A stretch of DNA of 64,000 nt from Capsaspora owczarzaki ATCC 30864 (GCF_000151315.2 NW_011887304.1:541690-605689), one strand, 5' to 3'. Positions 10,891-23,400 are shown, numbered from the stretch's first letter. The notes: generated by a model from the sequence alone, not told the origin. Program-made: numbers and translations.

Positions 10891-11655
10891 GGAGCGGTAC
10901 CGTTCGGAAATTGAGAAGTGAGGGACGTCCGCCCGCATTTATCAGTCGAGATGTCCAAATCACTGGTATAGGGATTTACTGTTGGGACGGATGATGCGAG
11001 GGACCTTCGAGGGCGAAGGCAATGTTTGGTGCTGCAAAAGCGCTTTCGGATTGCTTTCATAATTTGGCTTGACGACGCCAGCATTTGGATTTGCCTGTTC
11101 TTGCTCTCATGCTCATCATGGCGGTCGTGCACTGCCGAGTGAGTTGCAAAACGGGTCACACGATGTGACTCATACCTGTCAAAGATCATTTTGTGTTGTT
11201 GTTATTGTTGTCGCTTGCTGTTGTTGTTTTTCCTCCCAAACCTCCGTCCGTTCGCTCGCACCTCCACTGGAACACCTGCTCTTCCTCCCACCAGTCCTCC
11301 TCTACCGCCCCCAACCCACCCCCACTCGTCTAGGATGTACACGCGGTGCTTGCGGCATGTGTAAAAGCGTGATAAAACGCCAACTCGTGTCGAATGTCAC
11401 CCAACCGTTGTCCTCCCCCAACTCTCCCGTCAGTACCACCACCTCACCCCCTCCTTTCAGCTTGCTCTCTCCCCCTCTACGTCTCTGGTCGTCGCCGTCT
11501 CCTGCCTTTGAACCTGGCTGACTGGTCTTCACCATTTTGTGTATTTTGCATGTTTTATTTTTTGTTTTTGTTTTTATGTGATCAAACAGTTTCCATTTTC
11601 GTATTTCCATTGTCACTCCTCCTTTTGACTTTTAAATCTTTGCAAAACTCTGCCA
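10891..11655. promoter_or_regulatory. Divergent upstream region GST / ammonium transporter
   Basis: 765 bp between opposed start codons. From about 11230 to 11520 the plus strand is strongly pyrimidine-rich (runs of CTCC, CCCACC), grading into T-rich sequence just before the transporter ATG at 11656. No protein-coding signal was recognised. Confidence 0.45.
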
Positions 11656-14600
11656 ATGTCGCTCAACCCCGGTGATACCGCCTGGGTCCTCGTTTCGACT
11701 GCCTTGGTGCAGCTCATGACGCCCGGCCTCTCGTTCTTCTACGCCGGCCTGGTCAACTCGCGCAACGTCGTTGGCACCCTCATGCTCAGCTGTACGCTCC
11801 ATTTTATTATTTATTGATCTCAACTCTTTGCGTTACCCGCTTGCATTTTATACCGCTCCACCGCACCACCAACATTCTCCTTCTCTCCTTTTCCATCCAC
11901 TTCTCTATCAACAACTCTTTTGCGTCGTATCTTCTGTATTGAAGAGCCGAGAAAGCGACCGCAGCGAATTTCGCCGAGAAGTGAGCGGGGTACCGCACAC
12001 TTGACATTTCGCTTTCAAAACGCGCTTTTGAGTAGTGCTCCCGTTCCACCTCTGCCGTACTTTCTTCGTTTCCCTGTCGTTCTCTCTCCCACTTTCCACT
12101 CTCTGCTACGTTGTGCATCTCGTTTCCAACCGGCGCAAACAAGTGTCTCATGCTTTCTTTTTTTTTTTAATTTAAAACTTGTGGTAGCATGCGTCTGCCA
12201 TATTTTATTTTATTTTTTTATTATCATGATTCATTTTCTTTTACCTCTCTCGGTTTTTCGCGCGCTTTTGTCTTTTCTTGATTCCCGTTCCGCCGCGGTT
12301 TTTTTCTTTCTCGTGTCATATGATGCTGGAGTTCTTGTCTGTCGTCGCGGAGGTAGTTGTTTCAAGAGCGGCAGCCGAACCAGTTAAAAAATCCAAAATC
12401 AACATCTAAAAGGTGGCAGCAAGCAAAAAAAATCGGAATAAAATAAAATAAAACAATCCGGCAAACTGTGTAGAATGCACAACGTTGAATGTAGTTGAAT
12501 GAGGAAGAAGAAGAAGAAGAGGGTTTGTAAGCCGATCGACAGTTGGAGGTAGTTTGGACTTTTCCCACCCCCATGCGAAAAAAAAACCACCCTCCTTCCC
12601 GACGTACCTCGCTCGACGTAGCATCTCCCCGTGCTCTGCTTCCTCGGTTGGACTCTGTGCACGGCGTTTGCTTCGTGGAATGAAAGAGACGCGTGGGGCG
12701 GGATTTTTTAGCAAAAATGAAACAAAATGGTCGGTTTTTAATCGTTAAAACGCGGCACCAAAAAAACACAAACAAAAGGCACAACTTTTTGGCGCGTTTT
12801 TATTGGTTTCGATCACGGAAGCGGAAGCGAGATTGTTTTTTATGTTTTTAAAACGAGGATGCCGAGAAGTGAAAAGGAAAAGGGAAAGACGTTTGTGAGC
12901 AGTGAGAGGCGTGTGTTGCGTATGAGTGCGTACCGTGCATGAAGGAGCAGCGAGAGAGAGAGAGAGAGAGAAAGAGAGAGGAGACAAAGCGAACGATTTA
13001 AAATACAAAAAGATCAACGCTCAAAATGAAGGCCTCAGTTGTGCGTGCGTCACGAGGGAGGAAGGGAGGGGGGCTTCGTGTGATCACAGTGAGGGAGCGA
13101 AAGAGCAAACCCTACTGCGAATGAAGTGACACAGTGAAGAAGGGTGATTGAAAATAAAAATGCGTGGTAGTGATTCGCGGTTTTTTTTTGGTTTTGGTTG
13201 AGAATGGAAACAGCCACATTGAGAAAAGCGAAACAGCGAGGGTTTTGGGGGGTTGAATGACCAGCCACTCGACATTGCCATCCGTCATGGATTGATGATT
13301 GATGATTGCTGGTGAAGGCGGGGGGGGGACGAAATGAAGCTTCGGTATCAGTGTGACCTCGGGGAGCAGAGGTAGGATTGATTTGATGGGAAGGACGTTG
13401 ACACCGCAAATCACGCTGTGGGTCCCGCCCCTCCTGTGTCGCACCACCACCACCACCGTCGCCATCACCACCACCGTCGCCATGCTAATGAAGACGATAA
13501 CAAACCCACAGTGCACGGTACACAGCATACCGCAAAACAATCCAAAACAAAACAAAAAAAGCACAAGACCCGTTGATGTTGTTGCTGTTTTTACCACCGT
13601 GCCGTGCTCACATGCTCATAGACCGCAAGGGAAACAAGGAGGGCTGGGGGCGGGCTCTTTTGACAGCTGCACCACCACCGTTCTCAGCAGCACGAATTTT
13701 TGACAGGCCACATCAAACCCCCCCCCCCATACAATTCATCAAACGAACCAACGAAACCAACTCGAACTGTTTGACAGCAGCAATCCTGACTCACCTCGCT
13801 TCTGGTTGTCAAACAACAGACGGCGCGATGGGCGTCGTGACCTTCCTGTGGGTCATTATCGGCTACTCGGAGGCGTTCGGACCCTCAACAAACACACACG
13901 TTACCGGTGGTACCGAAAACCGCGCTCTCGAAGGCCTCGTTGGAGGCATGGTCGGCGACCTGCCGGCCCTGGTCTATGCCATGTTCCAGCTCATGTTTGC
14001 CATTGTCACTGCTGCCATCATCTCCGGCTCCGTTGCGACCCGTATGCGCTTTATTCCGTTCATGACGTTTGTTGCCCTGTGGCACTTGCTCGTCTACTGC
14101 CCGCTCACCCACTGGGTCTGGACTGTCGGCGATGGCTGGATTAACGACTATGGCGCGATCGATTTCGCCGGCGGCCTCGTCGTCCACGTCTCGTCTGGTG
14201 TCTCTGCCTTTGTCGCCGCTTTCTGGCTCGGTCAAAACCCCCTGCGTGACAACGTCCACGAGCACAAGCCCCACAACGTCCCGTACGTCATGCTCGGCGC
14301 CGCGCTGCTCTGGTTTGGCTGGTTTGGCTTCAACGCCGGCTCTGCTCTGACTGCCGGCCAGCTCGCCGGTCTTGCGTTCGCCAACACTCAAATCGCCGCT
14401 GCCGTGGCCATGTTCACCTGGAACCTCGTCGAGGTTATTTGCGGCGGAAAGGGCTGGTTCAACGGCCGCCCCACCGCCGTCGGTGCTGCCATCGGCGCTG
14501 TTGTTGGCCTGGTCGCCATTACTCCTGCCGCCGGCTTTGTCACCCCGATGTGGTCCATCTTCTTTGGCGCCTTCACCTCGCCCGTCTGCTACCTTGCTCT

Positions 14601-15102
14601 CAAGCTGACCAAGCGCTCTCCCATCGACGATACTCTTGACACCTTTGCCGTGCACGGCGTTGGCGGTGCTGTTGGCTCCCTCCTGACTGGTCTGTTTGCC
14701 ACCACCGAAGTCGGCTCGCCCGTCGATGGCAGCTTCTACGGCGACGGTGGCGAGCTCTTTGGCAAGCAGATTGTTGCCTTGCTGGCCACGATCGCCCTGT
14801 GCCTCGTGATGACCTCGCTGATCATGCTCTTCCTCAAGGGTATGGCCAAGCTCCTCCACACCGACATCCGCATCAGCGCCGACGACATGGCTGTTGGTGT
14901 CGATGGTATTGACCACGGCGAGTCTGCCTACGGCCACGCCGATATCGAGGCTGTTATTGCTGCCCTCCAGCGTGCCAACCAGCAGGGGCTTCTCCAAAAG
15001 GGCAGCACCTTTGAGTTGGTTCCCACCAGCGCCCCTAAGAACAAGCGTGACTCGTACCCCGTCACCCAGTTTGATACCGCCACAGCCCAGCAGTCTGCCT
15101 AA
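11656..15102 (+). CDS. AMT: Ammonium transporter (AMT/Mep/Rh superfamily, AMT type)
   Basis: Exon 1 (11656-11791) encodes [20 protein letters not shown] and the first membrane helix with [12 protein letters not shown]. Exon 2 (13820-15102) completes a 472-residue protein with about eleven hydrophobic helices. Splicing restores [21 protein letters not shown], the family's helix 2. The twin pore histidines are present: His168 in VVHVSSG and His324 in FAVHGVGG, as is the WNLVEV helix. It moves ammonium across the plasma membrane. The C-terminal ~60 residues contain the cytosolic allosteric tail. Codon use is very C-biased, suggesting high expression. The intron is 2,028 bp, far longer than the 60-150 bp norm here. 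The gene is convergent with the ZnT6-like gene. Confidence 0.95.
11792..13819 (+). other. 2,028-bp first intron of the ammonium transporter gene
   Basis: Donor TGTACG at 11791/11792 and acceptor CAACAG before 13820. The interior is T-rich at its 5' end, then has A/T homopolymers, a (GA)n run near 12953-12979 and a (CACCAC)-rich patch near 13442-13482. I found no conserved exon on either strand. A downstream promoter or non-coding RNA is possible, but nothing in the sequence shows it. Confidence 0.7.
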
Positions 15103-15390
15103 ACGATGCTCGTTAACAATTTTGATCCTTGATAGAGGAAGTGTATGAATGTGTGTATGTGCGTTGTTTTTTGTTTTTTCTTCATGTCGCAAAAAGCCCC
15201 TTTTTTTGCTGGATGAAATCTAGCTCTCTTGTTACGGGAGAGGTGGATGTTTTGTCATGCATGCGCAAATTGTGCCAGTAAAAGTGTCTTTGTGCTCTCT
15301 TTGAAGAGGCCGGCAGGCCAATTGCAGCGACTTGTAGAAAAAGCAAGGAATGACAATTTTAATTTGCGTTGGAAACAAAAAACAAAGGTA

Positions 15391-17613
15391 CTACAACGCC
15401 CCAACCACACTCCAGTCGTCCTTGAATACTTGCACGCTCAGCTTGCTGACAATGGGTGCAAGCTTGGCATGCAAGTGAGCAAGCACGAGTTGTTCGTTGG
15501 CATCACGGCGAACTCGGACGTGGAGCGAGCCCACAACGACGCCGTACGATTCCGTCCAAAAGTGCTCGTTTCGGAATTCGAGGATTCCCTCAAAGGTGAG
15601 TGCCTGAGGGGAAGCCAACCGTCGAAACGAATGAGTTGATGGTAACGCCAAAACAAAACAAATGAAAAGCATGCAAAGCCCTTTTCTCCGCATACCTCCC
15701 GAAGACACTTGTCCAGTTGGCCCAAAACATGCGGTGGCATGGTCTGCAACAGCATTTTGCCGTTAAAGAGCGCGATGGGCATGATGGTGGCGAGCATCAT
15801 GATGGAAATGAGAATGGCGACGATTGGGTCTGCAGATTCCCAGCCTCTGCAACAAACGAACAACGAGAAATAGGGCGAGGGGCAGAGAGAGTTAAAAGTG
15901 AGACGGGAAGAACGGGCGCAACGGTGGCAAGCAAGCAATAAAAATATCTAAACTTTTCATACTCGATGCCGGCGACAAAGGAAGAAGCGATGATCAATAG
16001 TGTGGCGGCAATCCCGGCCAGAATGTGAATGTTCAAGGGCTTGCAGCTCAGGGCCAGGCGGTACAGTGGCGAAGCAGAGCCAAAGACAGACCGGACTGAG
16101 GAAGCGACCAGCTGCTTGAACGCAATGGAGGTGGATTCTACCGCATCAGAGCAATGATAGCCATTGGGTTGAGCAAATCAGGACAACACCATCAGCAACA
16201 GCAACAACAACAACAACGACTCGAACAGCATGGGACAAAGCACCAACGACAAACCTGCGGCTGTGTGCCCATTCGAGTGCTTTTCGATTTTGAAAATGTT
16301 GTAAATGTGCAAAGCGAGAGCAAGCACGGCGGCAATCGCCATGTAATCTCTAAAGCAATGGGCGCGGCAATCAATCCAAAAACCCAAATGAGCGAAAATG
16401 CAAAAACCCCAAACCAAACGAGTGAACATTGTAACGTTTTTACCCTTCAACGGCTTCAGGAATAATCAATCGCTCGCTGCTTTCCTTGATTGTGTAAAAC
16501 GCACAAAAGATCAAAGTCATCGTGTTGGCGAATACAACAAGAACTTCGACACGCTCCAGCCTGGCAATGGTTCAAAACGGTGAGCAAAAGCCGACATTTC
16601 CAACAAAAACACTGAAACGCAAACGCACGCACGCACCCATAGGAAAACTCAAAGGAGGCCTTTTGCTTGGAAATCCACAGCGAAACAAGGCATGTGAACA
16701 GACACAGCGTGTCATACAAGCACAAGTACGCGAGAGCGAGGAGTGCTGCACAACCAAACCAGAATATCAGTACGCTCACCACCGCCCAACCCAAACCACA
16801 AAATAACTTACAAAGACTCTCGCTGAAATGGCCCGCAATCAGAGGAAGCAGAAAGCCAACAACAGCGACAGTCATGCGACCCAGAGCTCCGATGGCGCGT
16901 CGGTCGGCGAGAACCAAGCCGACGTTGTGTGAAACGAGCCGAATCCAGCTCTGTCCGGGCGCCTTGGGCTTCTTGGTGCTTGCCCCGTGGGAATGACCGT
17001 GATGATCGTTCTGGCCGTGGCTGTGTCCGTGGTGATCGTTGCGACCGCCGTGGCTATGCCCGTGATGATCGTGTCCATCGTCGTGGCTGTGGCCGTGAGC
17101 AGCAGCGGCATTGGCATTGGCACTGGCATTGGCATTGGCAGCAGGTCCGTGGCTATGCCCATGATGACCTCCAGCACCACCACTTGCATGGTTTGGATGG
17201 CTTGCATGGTTGACGGGCGCTTGAGCGATTCCGGTCAGTCCGTTGAGCTTTGGGTCGGCCGTGGATGGCGGGATTGGGCCCAGCACATCAAATGGCGACG
17301 GTCCAGCCAAAGGAGCACTTCCCGCGCTTGCGAGGTTGATGAGCTGAGGCGACGACGCCATCAGCATTGCAGCCGAAGCCGCGCCAGCAGAGCCAGTTGC
17401 ATTGAGCGGAAACGCGGCCGATCCGCCTGGGATCATCGAGCTCGTCCACTGGGACTGAGACTGAGACTGGGACAGAGACTGGGACTGGGACGCCACTTGG
17501 CTTGGTGAGGTGGCAGAGGCCAGCGTCGGCGTCGTCGGGATGGACGAACTGTCGCCGTGGCTATGGCCGTGGTGGAGTGATCCCGGGCCGTGCGAGTGGC
17601 CGTGGTGGCTCAT
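15391..17613 (-). CDS. SLC30A6: ZnT6-like zinc transporter subunit (cation diffusion facilitator) with His-rich N-terminus
   Basis: Seven exons: 17613-16812, 16745-16637, 16560-16444, 16349-16255, 16137-15963, 15846-15696 and 15603-15391; 553 residues. The first ~200 residues hold many HGHSH-type motifs and low-complexity Ser/Ala. The membrane core then matches ZnT6 point by point: LVLADRR before helix 1, FTCLVSLWIS, FSYGLERVEVLVVFANT, IKESSERLI, LLQTMPPHVLGQLDK, EFRNEHFW, RRDANEQLVLAH and VQVFKDDW. In ZnTs, helix 2 normally carries HxxxD. Here the stretch LCLYD has Leu at the His position, exactly as in vertebrate ZnT6, which works as the non-transporting partner of ZnT5 in the early secretory pathway (family knowledge). 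The His-rich segment is N-terminal instead of in the helix IV-V loop. It is convergent with the ammonium transporter (288-bp gap). Confidence 0.9.
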
Positions 17614-18461
17614 TGCGTGGTGTTTGCTTGCTTGCTTGCTTGCGAATGGACGTTCAGCAGTTGTTGGGTTGGGAGGAGGGTAGAGTATACCAACAATAAA
17701 ACAAGACTGCCCTCATGCTCTTTTGGTCCCAAAGCAATGACTAGGTCTCAAGAGATCAGCACTCAAAAGCAGCAGCCGATAACTCGAGTAGACGGGGGAA
17801 AAGGTCGTTGTGAGTGAAAAAACGCCGGGAAGCGATGCTGCTGCGAAGGGAAGGGCGTTGAACACAACGATGCAGAAGAACAAAGGAGGCTGTTTGAGGG
17901 AGAACGCTGTTTGGGCGCCGCGTCCTTTTCGATGAAAGTTGCTTTGGATTGAAGAAACTTGCCATCGGAGATTCGTTTGTGGAGGTTTGTTTGCTGTTCG
18001 AGTTCGAGCGAGGTGGGGTGACTGACTTGTCAACTGGTGAGTGCTGGGATCAAAAACAGCACTTGAGCCAGACTGGAGCAAGTTCGATTGAGAAGACTTG
18101 TATAGAGTTCGATTGGGAGTGGAGTTGAAGCGAGGCAGATGAAACGTTGAATGGAAGCAAAAGGGTAGCGCGGGGGGGGGGCGGAGAGAAAAAACACAAC
18201 CTGGGGTTGTGGTTGCTTGTTTACACAAAAAGGAAGAGACAGGCGACACAACAAAATGACATTCAACAAGAAGAGTAGTAGTAGTAGACATGACGGACAG
18301 AGACCAAGACACGGATGCAATCAAGTGCACTTGAGCGGTTCGAAGAGTGGAAGGAAAGATTTTTTCTCAAAAAAAAAAAGCGAGCTCACTCTCGCTCTCT
18401 CTCTTCTTCAACTAGCCCAACCGACAAATACACGTGCTACAAACGACATCAAGCCGCGTGC
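17614..18461. other. Intergenic region upstream of the ZnT6-like gene
   Basis: 848 bp between the ZnT6-like start and the COX5B stop, both on the minus strand. It contains a short (TTGC)n run at about 17626-17644, a G9 run near 18172-18181 and a (TAG)n patch near 18273-18288. No coding signal was recognised. It presumably holds the ZnT6 promoter and the COX5B 3' UTR. Confidence 0.5.
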
Positions 18462-20062
18462 TTAGTGGTGAGCAGCATGGTCGTGCTCAGCGTCGGGATC
18501 GGCGACAACCTGGAGGACAAAGCACTGCGCGCAGTGATTGCAGCGGTGCATGACGCCCTTCAGTGCGACAAACCAGGCCATGTCGTGGGGAGTGCCCTCG
18601 GTTCCTGCAACGACGGGGACAAGTGACGACGGGCAAAGTGAGAGACGACAAGGCAAGGTTGGTTTAGAAGTGCTCAACAGCACACTCACCCATGCAAGCC
18701 GAGATACGGTAGTCATAGTGGGAAGGAATAACGATGGGGTTGGTCTTGGTGCCAAGCGGGCCAGTAATGTGCTACAAGACAACACAAGCAAGCAGGAAGA
18801 CGGCCAAGTCAGCCTCCAAAAAACCTCATCAAAAGTACAAATCACAATCAATCGAGCACACTGTTACCTCTCGGCCGAAGGGGTCCTGGGTACCGTGGGG
18901 GTGGTGAGCGAGGAAGTCCATCTCCTTGCGCTCGGGACCAGTTGCTTGTTGGTCGTTGGTTGGGAGCTCCTCGATCGAGAAGTTCGGGTTGGCGGGGATC
19001 TTGCCAGTGAGGGAAGCTGCGTGCATTGCGATCGGCATCAAAAGACACAAAGGCACACAGATGCAAGTCAGTTTCAAGTTGATAAATGGTTGAGTGAGTG
19101 AATGAGTGAATGAGTGAATGAGTGAATGAGTGAGAGAGCATGATGATGAAACACGAGATTTTCAATGGAAAAGTCAATACAAAAAAAAAAAAAAAAAAAA
19201 ATTCAATGAAAAATCCTTTTTTTCTATTGAGTTTCCATTGAATCGATTTTTTATGGTTTTTATGGTTTTTTTTTTTTTTAATGTTGGTTTTTTGGTTTTC
19301 GTGAACTCGCGTTTGTTTTTGACACGAGATCAAAAACAAAGCTCGAAGTGAGAGTGAAAAAGATGAGGAAAACGCAGCAAAAACACAAGAAGAACGAGAG
19401 CGAGAGAACGAGTGAAAAAAACGATGAAGACGAAAAAAAAAAAAAAAAAAAAAGAGAAGGGATTTTTGTCGCACTGTTTTCTGTTGAAAGCGAGCAGATC
19501 CGCGATGCAGTCCGTGGTTCAGAGAGTGTGGAATGGAGTGATGGAAGAGTGACACGGAGAACGAGGTTGGGAGGCGGTCGGAATGGTGAAACAGAGACCA
19601 CAGAGAGAGAGAGGAAAGAAAAAAAAAAAAAAAGAGAAGACCGCTTTTTTTTTTCTTTTTTTTTTTTTTGGTCTTCTAGCACTTGTCCAGCTTTCCAGTC
19701 AAGCAACGAGGGAGGGAAGGGGAAGCAACTGTTCGACAAAGTCAACTCAATCCATCCAAGACTGGTTGCAAGGAAGCGGAGAACGAGCGCGGATCGACGA
19801 TGGAAAAACACACAAGAAAGAAAGAAAGAAAAAAAAAAAAAGACAATGTGGGGATGGATTGCTTTTTTTTATTCTTTTGCTTTGAGGCGACGTCTGCTAC
19901 GAATGCTGGTTGATGATGGTGATGGATGGTGATAGGGGGATTAGATGGCTTGGGGGTTTTACCGTGGCGGACGGCGGCGACGGCAGCGCGGGCACCAGTC
20001 GCAGGGGCAGCGAGAGGAGCGCGGATGGCAGCGAGGCGAGCAAGCGAACGAGCAGCGAACAT
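18462..20062 (-). CDS. COX5B: Cytochrome c oxidase subunit 5B (fungal Cox4) precursor
   Basis: Four exons: 20062-19963, 19016-18868, 18771-18690 and 18604-18462; 157 residues. The start MFAARSLARLAAIRAPLA is an amphipathic Arg/Ala presequence for mitochondrial import. The mature part has RKEMDFLAHHP, DPFGRE, then GTKTNPIVIPS, RISACMG and the zinc-binding end RCNHCAQCFVL. In COX5B/Cox4 proteins, the Cys of the 'xxCxG' motif and the later CxxC coordinate zinc; all are present here. The subunit is nuclear-encoded and sits on the matrix side of complex IV. The C-terminal tail ends in HDHAAHH, a short His-rich extension I do not recall from the family. Intron 1 is 946 bp and rich in homopolymers; the others are 96 and 85 bp. 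Confidence 0.9.
19017..19962 (-). other. 946-bp first intron of COX5B, homopolymer-rich
   Basis: It holds an array of GAGTGAAT-like units (19091-19133), an A19 run near 19182-19200, T/A runs near 19268-19280, 19432-19453, 19620-19634 and 19647-19670, and A-rich purine tracts. No coding content is visible. Such tracts make this stretch prone to sequencing-length error. Confidence 0.7.
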
Positions 20063-20406
20063 GATTGAAGAAGAGAACAAAATGAAAGAGTGAGGACGAT
20101 CCGATGCTGGATGAGCTCCTGTTGGATGTGGAAAATGCTGGGAAATGTGAATGTCGTGAATGAAGGGTTTGTGCGATGAGGAAAGACGCAGTCCACACGT
20201 TTGGGAGCAAACACAAAACCGTTCGTTCTCTCCAACACGTCTCAGCTCTTGTTCATCGTCCATCACGGTCCTCCTCAACAAATGACAAGTCATGTAAAAA
20301 TCGATGTTGAAACAAGAAAAACAGTGACACGACAAAACACTACAAGACGACAAAAAAACAAAAACAAACAACTCTCATAAAAACACAAAGGAGCCAACTT
20401 TTTGCT
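20063..20406. other. Intergenic region between PRP8 stop and COX5B start
   Basis: 344 bp with both neighbours on the minus strand. It should contain the COX5B promoter and the PRP8 3' end. No feature was recognised. Confidence 0.5.
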
Positions 20407-23400
20407 TCACGCAAGAACATCGTCGCGATCAGCTCCGGCAGTCGCATCATCAATGCCAGCAAAGCCGGAAAAGTGCGTTGGTCGATGCACTTCGTGGTAA
20501 AACTCCTTGGGATTGGCCAACTGCAGGTCGTAGCGCATGGATGGCGAGTGGCTGACGCCCATAAAGTTGTAATTCCACGAGCCTTCGGCGGGCACCATGA
20601 AAAAGCCGAGGAAGCGATCGGACAAGAGCATCTGGACGCGCTCAAAGAAGCTGGGCTGGTAGCCGGCGGGGTTGATGCTCGTGTCCTTGTTGTTGCGGCC
20701 CCAGTCAAAGCCGGTGGGAGTGAGCTTGTACGCCGTGAGCGAGCAAGAACCAGGGGTGAAGGAGCAGGTAATCACGATCGTCTTCTCGCCGTCCCAGGCT
20801 TGGTTGTCGGCAAGGATCTTGGCGTGGGTGGTCACGTCTTGCGGCGAGAGGTGTGGCAGCTCGTTGGGCTGGGTGTGAATCCAGCCAAGCGGCTCGTAGT
20901 CCTTCAGGTACTCGTTCTGCGGCAACTGGTGCGGCAGGTGGACGACCTGGTGGGTGCCCCACTGAGGAACCATCACGATGCAGCGCACCTCGAGCACCTT
21001 TGGGTTGTCGGGCGGGGACACGCCATACATGTAGCCGGCAATCTGCGTGCGCAGGTCAGAAATCGTGATAAAGCGCTTGAGCACGTTCTTGGGCAGAATG
21101 TACGTGTAGCCAGACTCGCGAATGTCGTCCGAGTTGACGTAAATGTGGTTGGTGCGCAAGTGCAGGTTGGTGGACGAGATGGCACGCACACGCCACTCGG
21201 TCTTGGTCGAAAAGTTGCGCGACTCGTAATTGCTGGTGGTGGTCACGATAATCTCGTCGCCATGCTTGTTCACCGAGCGCGTGGTGGTCGCGGTCAGCTG
21301 CGACTGCTCCTTGGTCTGCTTCTCGACCTCGGCAATGTCGCGGCGTTGCTGCGACGGGGCGGCAATCTCCATACCGAGAATGATGTCGCGAATCTCGGAC
21401 TGCGTGAGCGAAGCGACATTGACGTTCTGACGACGGCCAAAGTCGGCCAAAATCAAGTCCTTCAGCGCCACTTCAACCTTAATCCACTCTTCGTCGCTCA
21501 GCGTGGGCCACACGTGGTGAGGCTGCGTGATGGTGTTTCGGTTGGGCTTGAGAATGAGCTTGGCGCGGTCAATGTTGACGTGCAGGGCGCGCGCAATCAG
21601 AATGAGGCGACTGAACGCCGTGTAGGACGAGATGGTGCCGAGCCAGTCGTCGTAAATGTTGGCCAAGATGAGCTTTGGCTCGGTTGCCTGCATGATAATG
21701 TCGCCAAACTTTTCCACCTTCATGATGGCTTGGAAGGGCAGTTGCAAATCCGAGCCCTTGAGGACAATGTTCGGGAAGTCGAGCATGTGCACCTCGAGCG
21801 GGTCGAGCATGCCCTTGCGCGTGACAATGATCTGCTTGGGCTGTTCTTCCACGGGCAGCGAGCGAATGAGCGCAGCCACTTCTTCGGCCGTCTTCCACTT
21901 GGCCAGCTGGCCAAGACGCTTCTGGCCCGCCCACACGGACGTGTGAATGACCTTGAGGAAGAGCTGGCCCGTGCGCGGGTTGAAGATGAAGATGGCACCG
22001 TTGATGGGCTTGGTCGTCAAGTTGCCCTCAAAGGTCTTGTGGATGGTGACGCGGTAGACGTTCGTGTCGTCGACAAACCAGATAATCTGGTTGGAGAAGA
22101 GCTCGGCATAGTTTTGCGAGGACAGGTAGGGCTCGGTCGGCTCGGACGAATACAGCTGCAGGGCCTTGCGAATGCGCTCGCGCAAGACGTAGAGCGCAGG
22201 GTTGGCCTTGCTGACCTTGCCGAGGGCTTGCTGCATCAGGGGCTTCATGCCAGGAATCCAAGAGCCGTAGGCAGCATACAGGTTGTAGGCCAGATCGAAC
22301 GCAATCAGCACACCGGTGGGCGACGGGTACAGCGACATGTTGTCGGTCGTGTTTCCGACGATGATTGGGCGCGACGCCTCGACGACGACGCCGCTGTGGT
22401 TGCGCTCCAGCACACGACGGAACATGATCAGGTGCTCTTTCGTCGGCACTCGCACGCACCACACCGTGCCGCTGCGCGTCACTTGCGCGCACTCGGTTGC
22501 GACGGTGAGTTTCGGTAGCGCAGACTTTGGCGTGTCGCTGAAGTGCACCTCCCACAGGTCCGACTTGTACGTGCACTGCACTCCGTGTACGTTGACACCG
22601 CCGAGATCGCCAGCCTGGTTCTTCATCACGCACCGTGCGCTGTAGCCTGCGTGCAGCGCCGCACGCTGGGATCTCGTCGCGGAATCGCGCCGACCCAGTG
22701 GCGATCCAGCCCCCGTCCTGCTGCGACGCCGCTGCCTGTGACTGATTGCCATCAGCGACGCGCAGGCCGGCGATCAGCGCGCGCGCACCCGCAAGCCCCA
22801 CGCGGCGCCAGAACCAGTGCCAGATCCACTTCGCTGAGTCGATGTCCTCGGCATCCGGAGGCTGCGGCTCGTCCGTGGCGCCCTGCTGGCGCGCGAGCGC
22901 GAGGATGGCCTCGGCCGTGGGCGATGCCACCAGTGCCGCCTGTTCCACCGAGGGCAGGTGGCCAGCGCAGTGATGCGTGTGCATGTTCATGCTAGACCGC
23001 GTCGACGCCGGCGTGGGGCCTCGCGCCGGCTTCACCGGGACGGCGTCCGGCACGTAGCGCTGTCCGTCACCGGGGGCGACGTCAGCGACTGCGTCAGCCA
23101 CCGAGCCGATGCCCGATGTCAGCAGGGCGCTGTAACGCGACGCCACGCCCGTGTACGGACGGCGGGGAGCCGGCAGCACAGACGCGCCACGCCGCAGCGC
23201 GCCGATCAGCACATCCACCTCAAACGCGCCGCCGTACTTGTGGCCGTACTGCTGGGCGAAGTACTGCACCCAGTGCGAGGACGTGATGAAATACGTGCGT
23301 TGCGGATTGGCCTGATGCGCGGCGCGACGCTGGTCACGCGCCGCCTGCTGCTCCGCTGGCGACAGTGTGTCATCACTCAGCGTCTGACGCCAGTAGCCGT

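Noticed and set aside
12362-13597. Minus-strand frames within the ammonium transporter intron
   Set aside because: Composition is driven by A/T homopolymers, no conserved motif is seen and no consistent splice structure can be drawn.
13573-13819. An open frame extending the transporter's second exon upstream
   Set aside because: It lacks the family's first helix, which is found intact in the exon at 11656-11791 and joins with the correct phase.
16746-16811. Several introns are stop-free multiples of three and could be retained in frame (66 bp here; also 38809-38940, 43884-43982, 55776-55859, 55611-55691, 60341-60448, 62405-62500)
   Set aside because: With dozens of short GC-rich introns, a handful of such cases is roughly what chance predicts, and removing them improves the family match each time.
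20473-22518. A 681-codon plus-strand open frame opposite PRP8, with others opposite inteins and CKAP5
   Set aside because: It is the antisense shadow of a GC-rich conserved gene; it has no family motifs, and the minus-strand protein is unmistakable PRP8.
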